Source of the DNA: Planococcus sp. A6 | GTDB taxonomy: Bacteria; Bacillota; Bacilli; Bacillales_A; Planococcaceae | Assembly: GCF_028823615.1 (NCBI RefSeq) | Contig: NZ_JAPEHT010000019.1 | Coordinates: 1-35,608 of the forward strand | DNA length: 35,608 nt | Direction: 5' to 3' | Shown: positions 24,827 through 32,319 of the stretch, one piece after another | How the letters are laid out: each line of letters begins with the position of its first letter | Position numbering within the stretch: the first letter of the stretch is position 1 | The notes under the pieces: model-generated | The model's input: the letters and a program-made list of their open reading frames with translations, nothing else | The model's database searches: none | Told to the model about the DNA's origin: nothing | Position numbers and translations under genes: made by a program

Positions 24827-24866
24827 AACTGTATTAATACAGTTTGTTTTGATGTATATTAATATA
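24827..24866. promoter_or_regulatory. Paired palindromes between aceA and the LytTR gene
   Basis: A perfect 18-bp palindrome AACTGTATTAATACAGTT (24827-24844) is followed by a 12-bp palindrome TATATTAATATA (24855-24866). Their centres (24835.5 and 24860.5) are exactly 25 bp apart and both contain TATTAATA. The first lies 41-58 bp before the aceA start. They look like a two-site operator or promoter region. I could not place confident -35 and -10 boxes, and which regulator binds is unknown. Confidence 0.6.
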
Positions 24867-24966
24867 TAACAGAATATTCAGCCTGTCCTGAAAAAATGAC
24901 AAAAGCCGATATAGGCGGATAAAAGGCGGAATATTCGGATGAATGGACTTGAAAGGGGAAATGGCC

Positions 24967-25617
24967 ATGGCAAACACTGTATTGGAACAGGTAGGATTCA
25001 TCATCGGAGACTGGATTCCGAAAGAGGCGTCGATCGCTGTTGCAGCCGATAATCGGTATATTTACTATAAAGCGGGCGTCCATGATCTCTCCATTAAAGA
25101 AGGGCAGCCAGTATCATCCGGCACCATCGCGGCTCGTGTCGCTAAAGAAGGCAGCAAAGTCGAAATGTATGTCGAAGAAGCTGTCCTCGGATCTGCTTAT
25201 TACGGCATTGGCTACCCGATTACCATCGACAACCGAGATGCCGTGCTGGTCATCACTTTGCCGCCCGATTATGTGGTAGGGAGAAAAAAGCCGCTCGCCT
25301 TTTTGACGGGCAAGCAAGATGACAGTTGGCGCCCGATTCCCGTGGAGAAAGTATCCCATATCGAAAGCAGCCAAAAGAAAACCTGGTTCTATGCAGACGA
25401 AGATCCTTATTGTTCGAGCCATACGCTGAAGAACCTGAAAGAACAACTGCCTGATTATTTCTTGACTGTCCATCGTTCATTTATCGTCAACGTGCATTAT
25501 ATAGAAGAAATCGCAAAAGACGTCGCTTCGAATTATGTTTTGACTTTGCGTGACGGCTCGACGATTCCCGTCAGCCAAAACTACACAGCCGAAGTGCGCA
25601 GCCGTCTCGGATTTTAA
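24967..25617 (+). CDS. LytTR-domain transcriptional regulator with N-terminal sensory domain
   Basis: A 216-residue protein with two parts. The N-terminal ~110 residues (ASIAVAADNRYIYYKAGV, EGQPVSSGTIAARVAKEGSKVEMYVE, LGSAYYGIGYPI) form a sensory domain of the type found in front of other Bacillota regulators. The C-terminal ~100 residues (IPVEKVSHIESSQKKTWFY, then FLTVHRSFIVNVHYIEEI and GSTIPVSQNYTAEVRSRLGF) are a LytTR DNA-binding domain. There is no phospho-acceptor receiver. The ATG at 24967 has AAAGGGG 8 nt upstream; earlier in-frame ATGs at 24943 and 24961 are worse placed. It is divergent from aceA, suggesting a local regulator of the glyoxylate shunt. Confidence 0.82.
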   Translation: MANTVLEQVGFIIGDWIPKEASIAVAADNRYIYYKAGVHDLSIKEGQPVSSGTIAARVAKEGSKVEMYVEEAVLGSAYYGIGYPITIDNRDAVLVITLPPDYVVGRKKPLAFLTGKQDDSWRPIPVEKVSHIESSQKKTWFYADEDPYCSSHTLKNLKEQLPDYFLTVHRSFIVNVHYIEEIAKDVASNYVLTLRDGSTIPVSQNYTAEVRSRLGF

Positions 25618-25707
25618 CAATTTTTACAATTCGTTCGGCAGGAAATGGGGGCGGCAAGTGGAATACACTATGCAGAACATAAAACGAGGGGAAAGGTGGA
25701 GGCTGAT

Positions 25708-26013
25708 ATGACAATCTGGCCTAAATCCAAGCTCGGCAATATATCTGTTGTCTTCACGGTCGTCCCGCTGCTATTGGCACTGGTCATCGCCCTTGCCGGC
25801 GCATTCCAGGAGTTGCCGCTGGCGTTTGAAGGGGAAATGACCGATAATTTGCTTTTGACGTTTCTGCTGCTGATGTCCCTTGCTTCATTTGTCGTTGCGT
25901 TGGTCTCTGGCATTACTTCGATGTTGATCCGGAGGGAACGTTCCATGGCAGTCATTGCTTCGATTGTCGTCTCCATCGTCGCGCTCGTCGTTTCGTGGAG
26001 CTGGTGGGTATAA
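25708..26013 (+). CDS. Small membrane protein, three predicted helices
   Basis: A 101-residue protein with hydrophobic segments at about 13-32 (VVFTVVPLLLALVIALAGAF), 47-68 (LLLTFLLLMSLASFVVALVSGI) and 78-98 (MAVIASIVVSIVALVVSWSW). The ATG at 25708 is preceded by GGTGGAGG. No family recognised. It lies 90 bp after the LytTR gene and may be read with it. Confidence 0.72.
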   Translation: MTIWPKSKLGNISVVFTVVPLLLALVIALAGAFQELPLAFEGEMTDNLLLTFLLLMSLASFVVALVSGITSMLIRRERSMAVIASIVVSIVALVVSWSWWV

Positions 26014-26028
26014 GTTTCTTCGATTAAA

Positions 26029-26059
26029 AAAACCGTTGAGAAATCTCTCAACGGTTTTT
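26029..26059. terminator. Bidirectional terminator
   Basis: A perfect 13-bp stem AAAACCGTTGAGA (26029-26041) / TCTCAACGGTTTT (26046-26058), loop AATC. It separates the convergent membrane protein and M50-like genes. Confidence 0.9.
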
Positions 26060-26070
26060 GGTAATTCATT

Positions 26071-26637
26071 TTATTCTTTTTGATATTGCTTAACCTTCTC
26101 AAGTATTTCTTCCTGTTCCTTATCGGCATCTGATGTGGATGGAATGAAAGGATTTTCGTTGTAATCCATCCGTTTCCCATACCGCAACATCTCGTAAATA
26201 ATCATGCCGTTATTGGGCATGCCCCCTTGCATTTTCATCGGCACCACATCAAACAATAGGTAAAAAATAGCGTAGAAAATAAATCGATCCCAAAAAGTCA
26301 TGAATGACTGTAGGACGCCATTAGCAAGGAGCGCATTGAGTGACAATGCCAGAACAAGCGTCATCATGATAGGGCTCCCATATAAAAAAATATAAGCGAA
26401 TTTATTGTCTCTCTTCAATGAATCGTAAGAAAACCAACTGTACAATTGATAGTACTTGCGTACATCGAATATCCCGATTTTAAAAACACGTGGTCCTGAG
26501 CCGATCGTCAGCCTCGGATTTTTCACCCCGACAACGCCGCTGGCAATCAGATATCCCGTTTCCCTTATGAGAATCGTTAATGGCAGTATGATAAAAGCGG
26601 AAATCACGAGTGAAATAAAATCAGAAAAACCGAACAT
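26071..26637 (-). CDS. Site-2-protease (M50)-like membrane protein with degenerate active site
   Basis: A 188-residue membrane protein. Residues 8-50 follow the M50 pattern of a first core helix with the zinc motif, then a G-x-GP-x-x-F strand: LTILIRETGYLIASGVVGVKNPRLTIGSGPRVFKIG. Where active proteases have HExxH, this protein has RETGY (25-29), so both zinc-binding histidines are lost and the glutamate kept. The third-helix NxxPxxxxDG region reads FDVVPMKMQGGMPNNGMII, losing the aspartate. It is therefore probably a non-proteolytic homologue. The C-terminal tail is charged and soluble. AAAGGAG precedes the ATG at 26637. It stands alone. Confidence 0.65.
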   Translation of the reverse strand: MFGFSDFISLVISAFIILPLTILIRETGYLIASGVVGVKNPRLTIGSGPRVFKIGIFDVRKYYQLYSWFSYDSLKRDNKFAYIFLYGSPIMMTLVLALSLNALLANGVLQSFMTFWDRFIFYAIFYLLFDVVPMKMQGGMPNNGMIIYEMLRYGKRMDYNENPFIPSTSDADKEQEEILEKVKQYQKE

Positions 26638-27103
26638 CGAATTCTCCTTTCTGTCTTTGTTAACAACAAAAAGTATATAAATAGGATTATTATGCAAAAT
26701 AAAAACACCAAAAAGAAGCTTCCGCTCTCTTGGTGTTACTCCAGCTCAATTGTCTGGCTCACTCTACCGAATTATTAAAATATGGGACAATCAATCACTG
26801 GAAAAGGGGCGACATTCGCGCATGAACGATGGCCTGACCCTGTTATGGAGCAGAATTAATTCTATGGTTTTATGATAGCCATTGATGTAGGCGATGTCAA
26901 AATATCCAACACCTTATATTAAGGGGAATGTAGCAATTGATGACTGCCCAATGGATAGAAGTCAGGAAAGTGAAAGATTTACTTACTGTATAATGAAATG
27001 TAAAAATGCTGTAATAATAACAAAAAAATGATTGTTATTTTTAATAAAAGGGTACTTAAGTAGTGGTGGATATAAAAATAAAACAGGAAAGTAGGGAGGT
27101 AAA
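26638..27103. other. Gene-poor stretch with an orphan minus-strand terminator
   Basis: No convincing gene here. AACACCAA at about 26703 and TTGGTGTT at about 26730 form a hairpin that, read on the minus strand, ends in TTTTTATTTT: a terminator with no gene in front of it. Immediately upstream on that strand a short frame ends RVSQTIELE-stop at the hairpin but meets two stops a few codons earlier, so it looks like the eroded end of a lost gene. Near the LysM gene, TATAAT (26989-26994) lacks a good -35, and an AT-rich hairpin (AATAACAA/TTGTTATT) lies at about 27015-27041. Confidence 0.5.
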
Positions 27104-27949
27104 ATGACTGAACTTCATTTGACACCTGTCCCTCCAGCCAAGAAGAAAGTGCCACAAATGCCGAAAGGGAAGAAACGGCTATCTAAAGTTCTCTTATCAT
27201 TTGCGCTAGTCTCATCCGCAGCAGCGGCAGGCCCTATCATGTCACCCAGTGCAGCTACTGAAGTGGCCAGTTATTACATTGTCCAAAAAGGAGATACTTT
27301 CTACAGCATCGCGAAAAAGTATGGCTTGGTAGTAGAGCAGCTGATGGCAGCGAACTTTACGACCAGCACCAAAATCATCGTTGGGCAAAAACTTGCCATC
27401 CCGCATAAAACCCAACCATGGTCTGGAAACCAGGAAGATTTGAATGCAAGAAATTATCAAGTGGTCAAAGGGGATACTTTGTACTCCATTTCCAAACGAA
27501 CAGGCGTGTCGATCGACAGCATCAAGAAAATGAACAATTTGACATCAGACTTGATCATAATCGGGCAAGTCTTGACCTTGTATCCTGATGTTGGGGTGAT
27601 TGAACGGACTTCCGCAACGTACTATGTGAAGTCAGGCGATACGAAATACACGTTGCGCAATAAATTCGGCAACACCATCACTTTGCCCAGCGGAGAATTG
27701 CAAGTGCTTCAGCCGCTTAAAATCACTGGGAAAGTTCTTGAACTCACCACTGAAGAACCTTTCGGGCTGGCAGATGGCCGTGTGATCGAAGTGAAAGTCG
27801 GCAATGATTACTATGCGGTCAACCTTTACCAAGGAAATGAGCCCATCCAGCATCTGGCGGATCGCAATGATCTTAGGCTGACATTTACGGTCGTACGGGT
27901 CGGCGAACGCTATGAAATGGTTTCCTATGCGGTGCAAGAACTGGAATAG
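27104..27949 (+). CDS. LysM-domain protein with N-terminal membrane segment
   Basis: A 281-residue protein. A basic N-terminal region (residues 13-28, KKKVPQMPKGKKRLSK) precedes a hydrophobic segment at about 29-50, so it is either secreted or membrane-anchored. Two good LysM repeats follow at 57-100 (YYIVQKGDTFYSIAKKYG) and 118-160 (YQVVKGDTLYSISKRTG); these bind peptidoglycan N-acetylglucosamine. A third, incomplete copy starts at 173 (YYVKSGDTKYTLRNKFG) and leads into a C-terminal domain without known motif. No catalytic domain is visible, so a wall-binding or accessory role is likelier than hydrolysis. AGGGAGG precedes the start; a strong terminator follows. Confidence 0.85.
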   Translation: MTELHLTPVPPAKKKVPQMPKGKKRLSKVLLSFALVSSAAAAGPIMSPSAATEVASYYIVQKGDTFYSIAKKYGLVVEQLMAANFTTSTKIIVGQKLAIPHKTQPWSGNQEDLNARNYQVVKGDTLYSISKRTGVSIDSIKKMNNLTSDLIIIGQVLTLYPDVGVIERTSATYYVKSGDTKYTLRNKFGNTITLPSGELQVLQPLKITGKVLELTTEEPFGLADGRVIEVKVGNDYYAVNLYQGNEPIQHLADRNDLRLTFTVVRVGERYEMVSYAVQELE

Positions 27950-27980
27950 CAAATGGAGTAGGCGTTTGGAAGGCTAGCGA

Positions 27981-28017
27981 AAAAATCACCCCGAACTAAT
28001 TGTCGGGGTGATTTTTT
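27981..28017. terminator. Bidirectional terminator after LysM gene
   Basis: AAAAATCACCCCGA (27981-27994) pairs with TCGGGGTGATTTTT (28003-28016), loop ACTAATTG. Shared with the convergent methyltransferase gene. Confidence 0.9.
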
Positions 28018-28035
28018 ATGGCCGTGCATTGTATT

Positions 28036-29283
28036 TCATGCTTGTTGAAATTTCTTCCCGGCATAAGGTGGCATCCCTGTTTTTTCACAGACGAGGATTT
28101 CCCGCAGGAACAACGACTTTTTCGCGATGCAGCGGTCAGTTATCGTGAACCCTGCTTGTTCGATCATATGGTCGATCGGTTCAATGGTGACAACGAGCAG
28201 TTTTTCGGTGACCGGCAAAGCGTGTTTCAGGATTTCCTGTTGTTCATCGGGGGTTGCGTGGGTGTACAGATTATAAGGCATGTCGATGATGGCGACGTCG
28301 TATTGCTCTGTAATGTCGGCAATTGCGCCCAAGTCGACCGACCCCGACAAGCCGAAATGCACAATGTTTTCCCGCGAACCGTCAACGACGAGTGGATTGA
28401 TGTCCCGGCCGACGATGTCGATCCCCATCGATAAAGCTTTGTCAACGACGAGTGGATTGATGTCCCGGCCGACGATGTCGATCCCCATCGATAAAGCTTC
28501 AACGAGCACTGTCCCGATGCCGCAGCAAGGGTCGATCGCTTTAACTCCCTTCGGATCCGGCACGGCAATATTGGCGATGGCGCGAGCGGTTTTCGTGCTG
28601 AGCGCAGTTGAGTATTCACGCGGTTTTTGCTGGTGCTTGAACCAGACGGATTCGCTCAATTGATAGATTCCGAAGTGCCAGCGGCCATCATATGGAATCA
28701 ACCCGAATATGATATCGGGGTTGTGGACATCGGCTTTTCCTTTAATGACAAAGCCGATTTGGCGCTCCATGTCACGCTTTTCGTCAAAATCCACTTGCTC
28801 AGCCGCGTCCAAGCCGTTGATTTTCGGAAAGATCACTTTAAATGTAGAATCTACCATGTCCAATCCACCAGCCCGTTTTACAATATCCGCGAACTCGGCT
28901 TCTTCAAACAAGAGCTCGATTCGTTCCTTGATGAATGGGCTCCGGCCTGGAGCGATGGCACGGCTGCTTTTGATGACTTTTTCGCCAGTGTCTTCACCGA
29001 AAAATGCACGCATTTCCAATTGGCATAAATCCTTCTCGTCTTGATGATATGCATAGGTATATATAAATCCGCCTGTTGGCGATAATGGTTTCAATTCATC
29101 CCGTCCTTCTTGAAGCTTGTTATCTTGAACAGTATACCAATTGTCTCGAATCAAAAGCGATAAATGCGGATAATGGGCTTCCAAATGGTGAGTTAGTTTA
29201 TGAAACAACAGAGACGCCTCACCAAAGGAGGAATAACAGGAGTTGAGCCGAATTGTAAAGCTAGAAGAAACTGGAAACATCAC
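28036..29283 (-). CDS. TRM11-type SAM-dependent RNA methyltransferase with internal duplication
   Basis: A 415-residue protein. From about residue 70 (GGFIYTYAYHQDEKDLCQLEMRAFFG) it matches Bacillus TRM11-like RNA methyltransferases. Motif I DPCCGIGT (251-258) binds SAM and DMPYN (334-338) takes the place of the [DN]PP[YF] catalytic motif. Between them, residues 262-281 and 282-301 are the same 20 residues (EALSMGIDIVGRDINPLVVD), the second copy starting Lys instead of Glu. The doubled element carries GRDINP, whose Asp normally holds the SAM ribose. The first ~69 residues are an extension not usual in this family. The start (GTG/ATG) lacks a strong ribosome site and may be further in. Confidence 0.8.
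   Translation of the reverse strand: MMFPVSSSFTIRLNSCYSSFGEASLLFHKLTHHLEAHYPHLSLLIRDNWYTVQDNKLQEGRDELKPLSPTGGFIYTYAYHQDEKDLCQLEMRAFFGEDTGEKVIKSSRAIAPGRSPFIKERIELLFEEAEFADIVKRAGGLDMVDSTFKVIFPKINGLDAAEQVDFDEKRDMERQIGFVIKGKADVHNPDIIFGLIPYDGRWHFGIYQLSESVWFKHQQKPREYSTALSTKTARAIANIAVPDPKGVKAIDPCCGIGTVLVEALSMGIDIVGRDINPLVVDKALSMGIDIVGRDINPLVVDGSRENIVHFGLSGSVDLGAIADITEQYDVAIIDMPYNLYTHATPDEQQEILKHALPVTEKLLVVTIEPIDHMIEQAGFTITDRCIAKKSLFLREILVCEKTGMPPYAGKKFQQA
28381..28500. repeat. Two 60-bp tandem copies inside the methyltransferase gene
   Basis: Positions 28381-28440 and 28441-28500 are identical at 59 of 60 bases; only the last base of each unit differs (T versus C). The unit is 20 codons, so the reading frame is kept. 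The near-perfect identity means a very recent event or an assembly error. Confidence 0.97.
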
Positions 29284-29318
29284 TTTTGGATTTCTAAATC
29301 AGTTGAAGGGGTGGACGG

Positions 29319-29963
29319 ATGAAAAACATCGGTGTATTGCCGTTAATCGGCATGATCCTTATGGCGATCCTGTCATTCGCCAATTTTTCTGGAGTCGAAA
29401 TTGCGGGACTTGCCGTGATCATCGGCATCATTTTCTTTTTCGTCATTAAACGGAGAGAAAAGCAGTCTTCGCGCGAAAGTGGATTGGACCTTCGGAACGT
29501 GCGGCAGAATTTGAAACACAAAGGCATCTGGCTGTGGATCCTTCTTCCGGTCGTGATGAATTTGGTCAGCATCGGCATTGCCCTCATCTTTTTGCCTGGC
29601 TATCTCGTGCATGTCGTCGCGAGAACGGAAGCTTTTCTATCCTGGGATTTGCTGTTACTGCTGGTTTTTCAACTAGCCTTTTTTGCCTTGGGGGAAGAGA
29701 TCGCGTGGCGTGCTTTTTTCCAAAATCAGTTGGGCAAAGCGATGTCCATTCTTCCGGCATTGCTGCTATCGTCGTTGCTCTTTGCGCTCGGCCATGCCGT
29801 TTTAGGAGATGCGTCTATCGTTATATATGATTTATTCTTTGTATTCATCAATAGCTTGCTTTTCGGGATTGTCTTTTACAAAACAGGCAATGCCTGGATA
29901 AGCGCCATGTCGCATTTTTTGGCGAATTTTTCGTCCGTGGTATTCTTTTTATGGATTTATTGA
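29319..29963 (+). CDS. CPBP-family intramembrane metalloprotease
   Basis: A 214-residue multi-pass membrane protein of the CPBP (Rce1/CAAX protease) family. The motifs are complete: EExxxR as Glu126-Glu127-Arg131 (GEEIAWRAFF), FALGHA with His159, and HFLAN with His199 and Asn203. About six to seven helices are visible, with a basic loop (KRREKQSSRESGLDLRNVRQNLKHKG) after the second. Bacterial members cleave or guard membrane peptides, including bacteriocin immunity; no bacteriocin gene is nearby, so the function is open. GAAGGGGTGG precedes the ATG. Confidence 0.88.
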   Translation: MKNIGVLPLIGMILMAILSFANFSGVEIAGLAVIIGIIFFFVIKRREKQSSRESGLDLRNVRQNLKHKGIWLWILLPVVMNLVSIGIALIFLPGYLVHVVARTEAFLSWDLLLLLVFQLAFFALGEEIAWRAFFQNQLGKAMSILPALLLSSLLFALGHAVLGDASIVIYDLFFVFINSLLFGIVFYKTGNAWISAMSHFLANFSSVVFFLWIY

Positions 29964-30062
29964 GTTGATAGATGAATAGAAATCCGGGGATTTTTGGTGT
30001 GGATAAAAAAGATGATACATAAGCTGGCCTATAGCCTATTTTGTTGCTGAAGATGATGGCCG

Positions 30063-31439
30063 CTATGCGAAGATCTTCCCGGGATTCAATAGATTCTCCG
30101 GGTCGAGCATGTGTTTCATGTTTTTGAAAAGAACCAATGCTTCGCCGTGCTCACTTTCCTGGAATTTTTGCTTGCCGAGGCCAACTCCATGTTCGCCTGT
30201 GCAACTGCCGCCAAGTTCAATGGCACGGAACGCCAGCTGATCGTTAATTCCGAAAGCCAATTGTTTTTGTTCTATGGATTCAGGGTCATAAACGATGCAC
30301 GTATGAAAATTACCGTCACCGATATGCCCGAGGAGCCCACCTTCCAACCCGCTCGCTTCGATCAATTCACGGCCGAGTTCGAGAAGGTCAGGTAACTTGG
30401 AAATCGGTACACAAACGTCACCGCCCGTGACAGAAACGCCGGGCTGGTGGCGATAAGCATAGGCCATTTCATGGCGTGCTTTCCAGATTTTGCCGCGTTC
30501 TTCAGCATCGGCCGCGACATGCCAATTATGCGCACCCAAATCCTCCATGAGTTCCTCGGCGAGGCGGGCGTCTTCAATGGCCGACTGCGTCAGTCCGGCA
30601 AATTCAAAGAACAGCGAATGTTTTTCAGGAAGCCCATAGCCGCCGTATTCATTGACCTTTTTAATGCTCGGGGCATCGACGAATTCCATACGCTGCACCG
30701 GGATGCCCATCAATAGCACACTGTTCGCCGCTTCGGCACATTCGCGCGGCGTTTCGAAAGTACACGAGGCCGCAATGGTATGTTCCGGGATGGCGTGGAG
30801 CTTCAATGTGATTTCGGTGATGATGCCGAGCGTCCCTTCAGAGCCGACAAATAATCCGCCGACTGAATAGCCGGAAGAAGATTTCTTCGCTTTCGTTCCG
30901 GTATGGATGATGCTGCCGTTTGCCAGCACGACTTCCATGTCCAGGATCTGGTCGCGCATGACGCCGTAGCGGACGGCGGTAGTGCCACTCGCGTTGGTTG
31001 CTGCCATGCCGCCGATCGATGCATCCGCACCGGGATCAATCGGAAACTGCAGGCCATGCCGGTTGATGCGCTGGTTCAAGGCGAGACGTGTAATGCCGGG
31101 CTGAACAGTCACGAGCAAGTCTTCGGGTGCAAAATGAAGCACTTGATTCATCCGTTCAAAATTAAGCGAAATGCCTTTTCTGATCGGTATGGCGGATCCT
31201 TCGAGACCAGAGCCGGCACCAAAAGCCGTGACCGGAATGTGATGGTCTTTCGCAATCAAGAGCACCGCCTGGACATCTTTTGTACTTTCGGGGAAACAGA
31301 CCACGTCGGGTTCGACAGGATGGTGATCGGATTCATCGTGGCTATGGCGATAGCGTTCGCCTTCGCTTGTGGATAATTGGCCGGGGTTCAAGCGGCCTGA
31401 TAAGATTTTGATCCACTCGTCATTCGTTTTAATGGACAT
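30063..31439 (-). CDS. FAD-linked hydroxyacid oxidoreductase (GlcD/D-lactate dehydrogenase type)
   Basis: A 458-residue FAD enzyme that oxidises a 2-hydroxy acid such as D-lactate or glycolate. The FAD-binding domain shows PVEPDVVCFPES, TAFGAGSGLEGSAIP (71-85) and GADASIGGMAATNASGT. The C-terminal cap domain has GHIGDGNFH, with histidines near the active site, and GGSCTGEHGVGLGK. No GlcE or GlcF partner gene is present, so it may pass electrons directly to quinone like single-subunit D-lactate dehydrogenases. AAAGGAG precedes the ATG. It is divergent from the GntR-TRAP operon, which suggests that the transporter imports its substrate. Confidence 0.9.
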   Translation of the reverse strand: MSIKTNDEWIKILSGRLNPGQLSTSEGERYRHSHDESDHHPVEPDVVCFPESTKDVQAVLLIAKDHHIPVTAFGAGSGLEGSAIPIRKGISLNFERMNQVLHFAPEDLLVTVQPGITRLALNQRINRHGLQFPIDPGADASIGGMAATNASGTTAVRYGVMRDQILDMEVVLANGSIIHTGTKAKKSSSGYSVGGLFVGSEGTLGIITEITLKLHAIPEHTIAASCTFETPRECAEAANSVLLMGIPVQRMEFVDAPSIKKVNEYGGYGLPEKHSLFFEFAGLTQSAIEDARLAEELMEDLGAHNWHVAADAEERGKIWKARHEMAYAYRHQPGVSVTGGDVCVPISKLPDLLELGRELIEASGLEGGLLGHIGDGNFHTCIVYDPESIEQKQLAFGINDQLAFRAIELGGSCTGEHGVGLGKQKFQESEHGEALVLFKNMKHMLDPENLLNPGKIFA

Positions 31440-31574
31440 TTGAACAACTCCTTTTCTATTTATACAAGAGCATGCACTGGCTTTTTCTCGCGAGGTGGAA
31501 CGGTAACTTAAAAGTATAGGTTCTTCAACGGAAAAAGGATATGTCTAAAATGTGAATTTATTCTGAAATTTATG

Positions 31575-31621
31575 TTTACAAATAAAAATGAGTATTCTAT
31601 ACTTTCTGTATACAGTATACA
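31575..31621 (+). promoter_or_regulatory. Promoter and FadR-type operator of the GntR-TRAP operon
   Basis: -35 TTTACA (31575-31580), 17-bp spacer and -10 TATACT (31598-31603) form a good SigA promoter. Just downstream, over the likely start site, lies the perfect dyad TGTATAC-A-GTATACA (31607-31621). The T-G-T-A-x-A-C form is typical of FadR/VanR-type GntR operators, and its place would block transcription when bound. Confidence 0.8.
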
Positions 31622-31653
31622 CTGTGTAAGTTTTGGATGGGAAGGGAGGAATC

Positions 31654-32319
31654 ATGAGAAAAATCGTCAAGCAGCCGACGTTGGCTGAACAGGCATACGA
31701 ATCCATCAAGAAAATGATCATCAGCGGAGAATTGAAGCCGGGGGAAGAATTGCCGGAAGAAAAGCTGGCAGCTGAACTGGGCATCAGCCGGACGCCGCTG
31801 CGGGAGGCGCTGAAGAGACTCGCTGTTGATGCGCTTATCGAGTTGAGGAAAACGAAACCGGCGCTCGTCGCCAAATTTACCCACCAGGACGTCAAGGAAA
31901 TCATGGAGCTCAGGAGATTGCTTGAGATTTACGGGATTGAAGGGTTGTCGAAAGCAGATCAACAGCATGTCTTAAAGGAATTGCGCTATGCCCATGAACG
32001 TCAATGGGAAGCGATTCAAGCGCATGATTTTGCGGAATTCATGGATTGGGATCAATGGTTCCACGACCAATTCTATGAATACCACCCGAACAAGCGCTTG
32101 CGTGAATTGATCCACGCAGTGAACACAGGGGGCAGCCGTGCGTTCTTGCTGTTGTCTAAAAAAGTATTCGATAGTGCTGTGATCGCCCACCAAGAACACG
32201 GTGCCATCATTGAAGCGTTGGAACAAGGGGATTTGGAGAAGACTAAAAAACACTTGGCTGCCCACCTCGACAATATCGAGGACAGGCTGCTGAAATACAT
32301 TTCACAGGAGGAACTATGA
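31654..32319 (+). CDS. GntR-family regulator, FadR/FCD subfamily
   Basis: A 221-residue repressor. The N-terminal winged helix (about 8-75) contains LAEQAYESIKKMIISGELKPGEELPEEKLAAELGISRTPLREALKRL with the recognition helix at 44-57. An all-helical FCD ligand domain follows (about 80-210), with metal/ligand residues in DWDQWFHDQFYEY and a later AHQEHGAIIEALEQGD, AAHLDNIE. FCD regulators sense carboxylic acids such as lactate or gluconate. GGGAGG precedes the ATG at 31654; an in-frame opening at 31633 is less suitable. It overlaps the DctP gene by 4 bp (ATGA), so it controls its own TRAP operon and perhaps the divergent oxidoreductase. Confidence 0.9.
   Translation: MRKIVKQPTLAEQAYESIKKMIISGELKPGEELPEEKLAAELGISRTPLREALKRLAVDALIELRKTKPALVAKFTHQDVKEIMELRRLLEIYGIEGLSKADQQHVLKELRYAHERQWEAIQAHDFAEFMDWDQWFHDQFYEYHPNKRLRELIHAVNTGGSRAFLLLSKKVFDSAVIAHQEHGAIIEALEQGDLEKTKKHLAAHLDNIEDRLLKYISQEEL

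Noticed and set aside
28381-28500. Possible CRISPR or other spaced repeat array
   Set aside because: There are only two units, directly adjacent without spacers, and they encode protein in frame. It is a tandem duplication, not an array.
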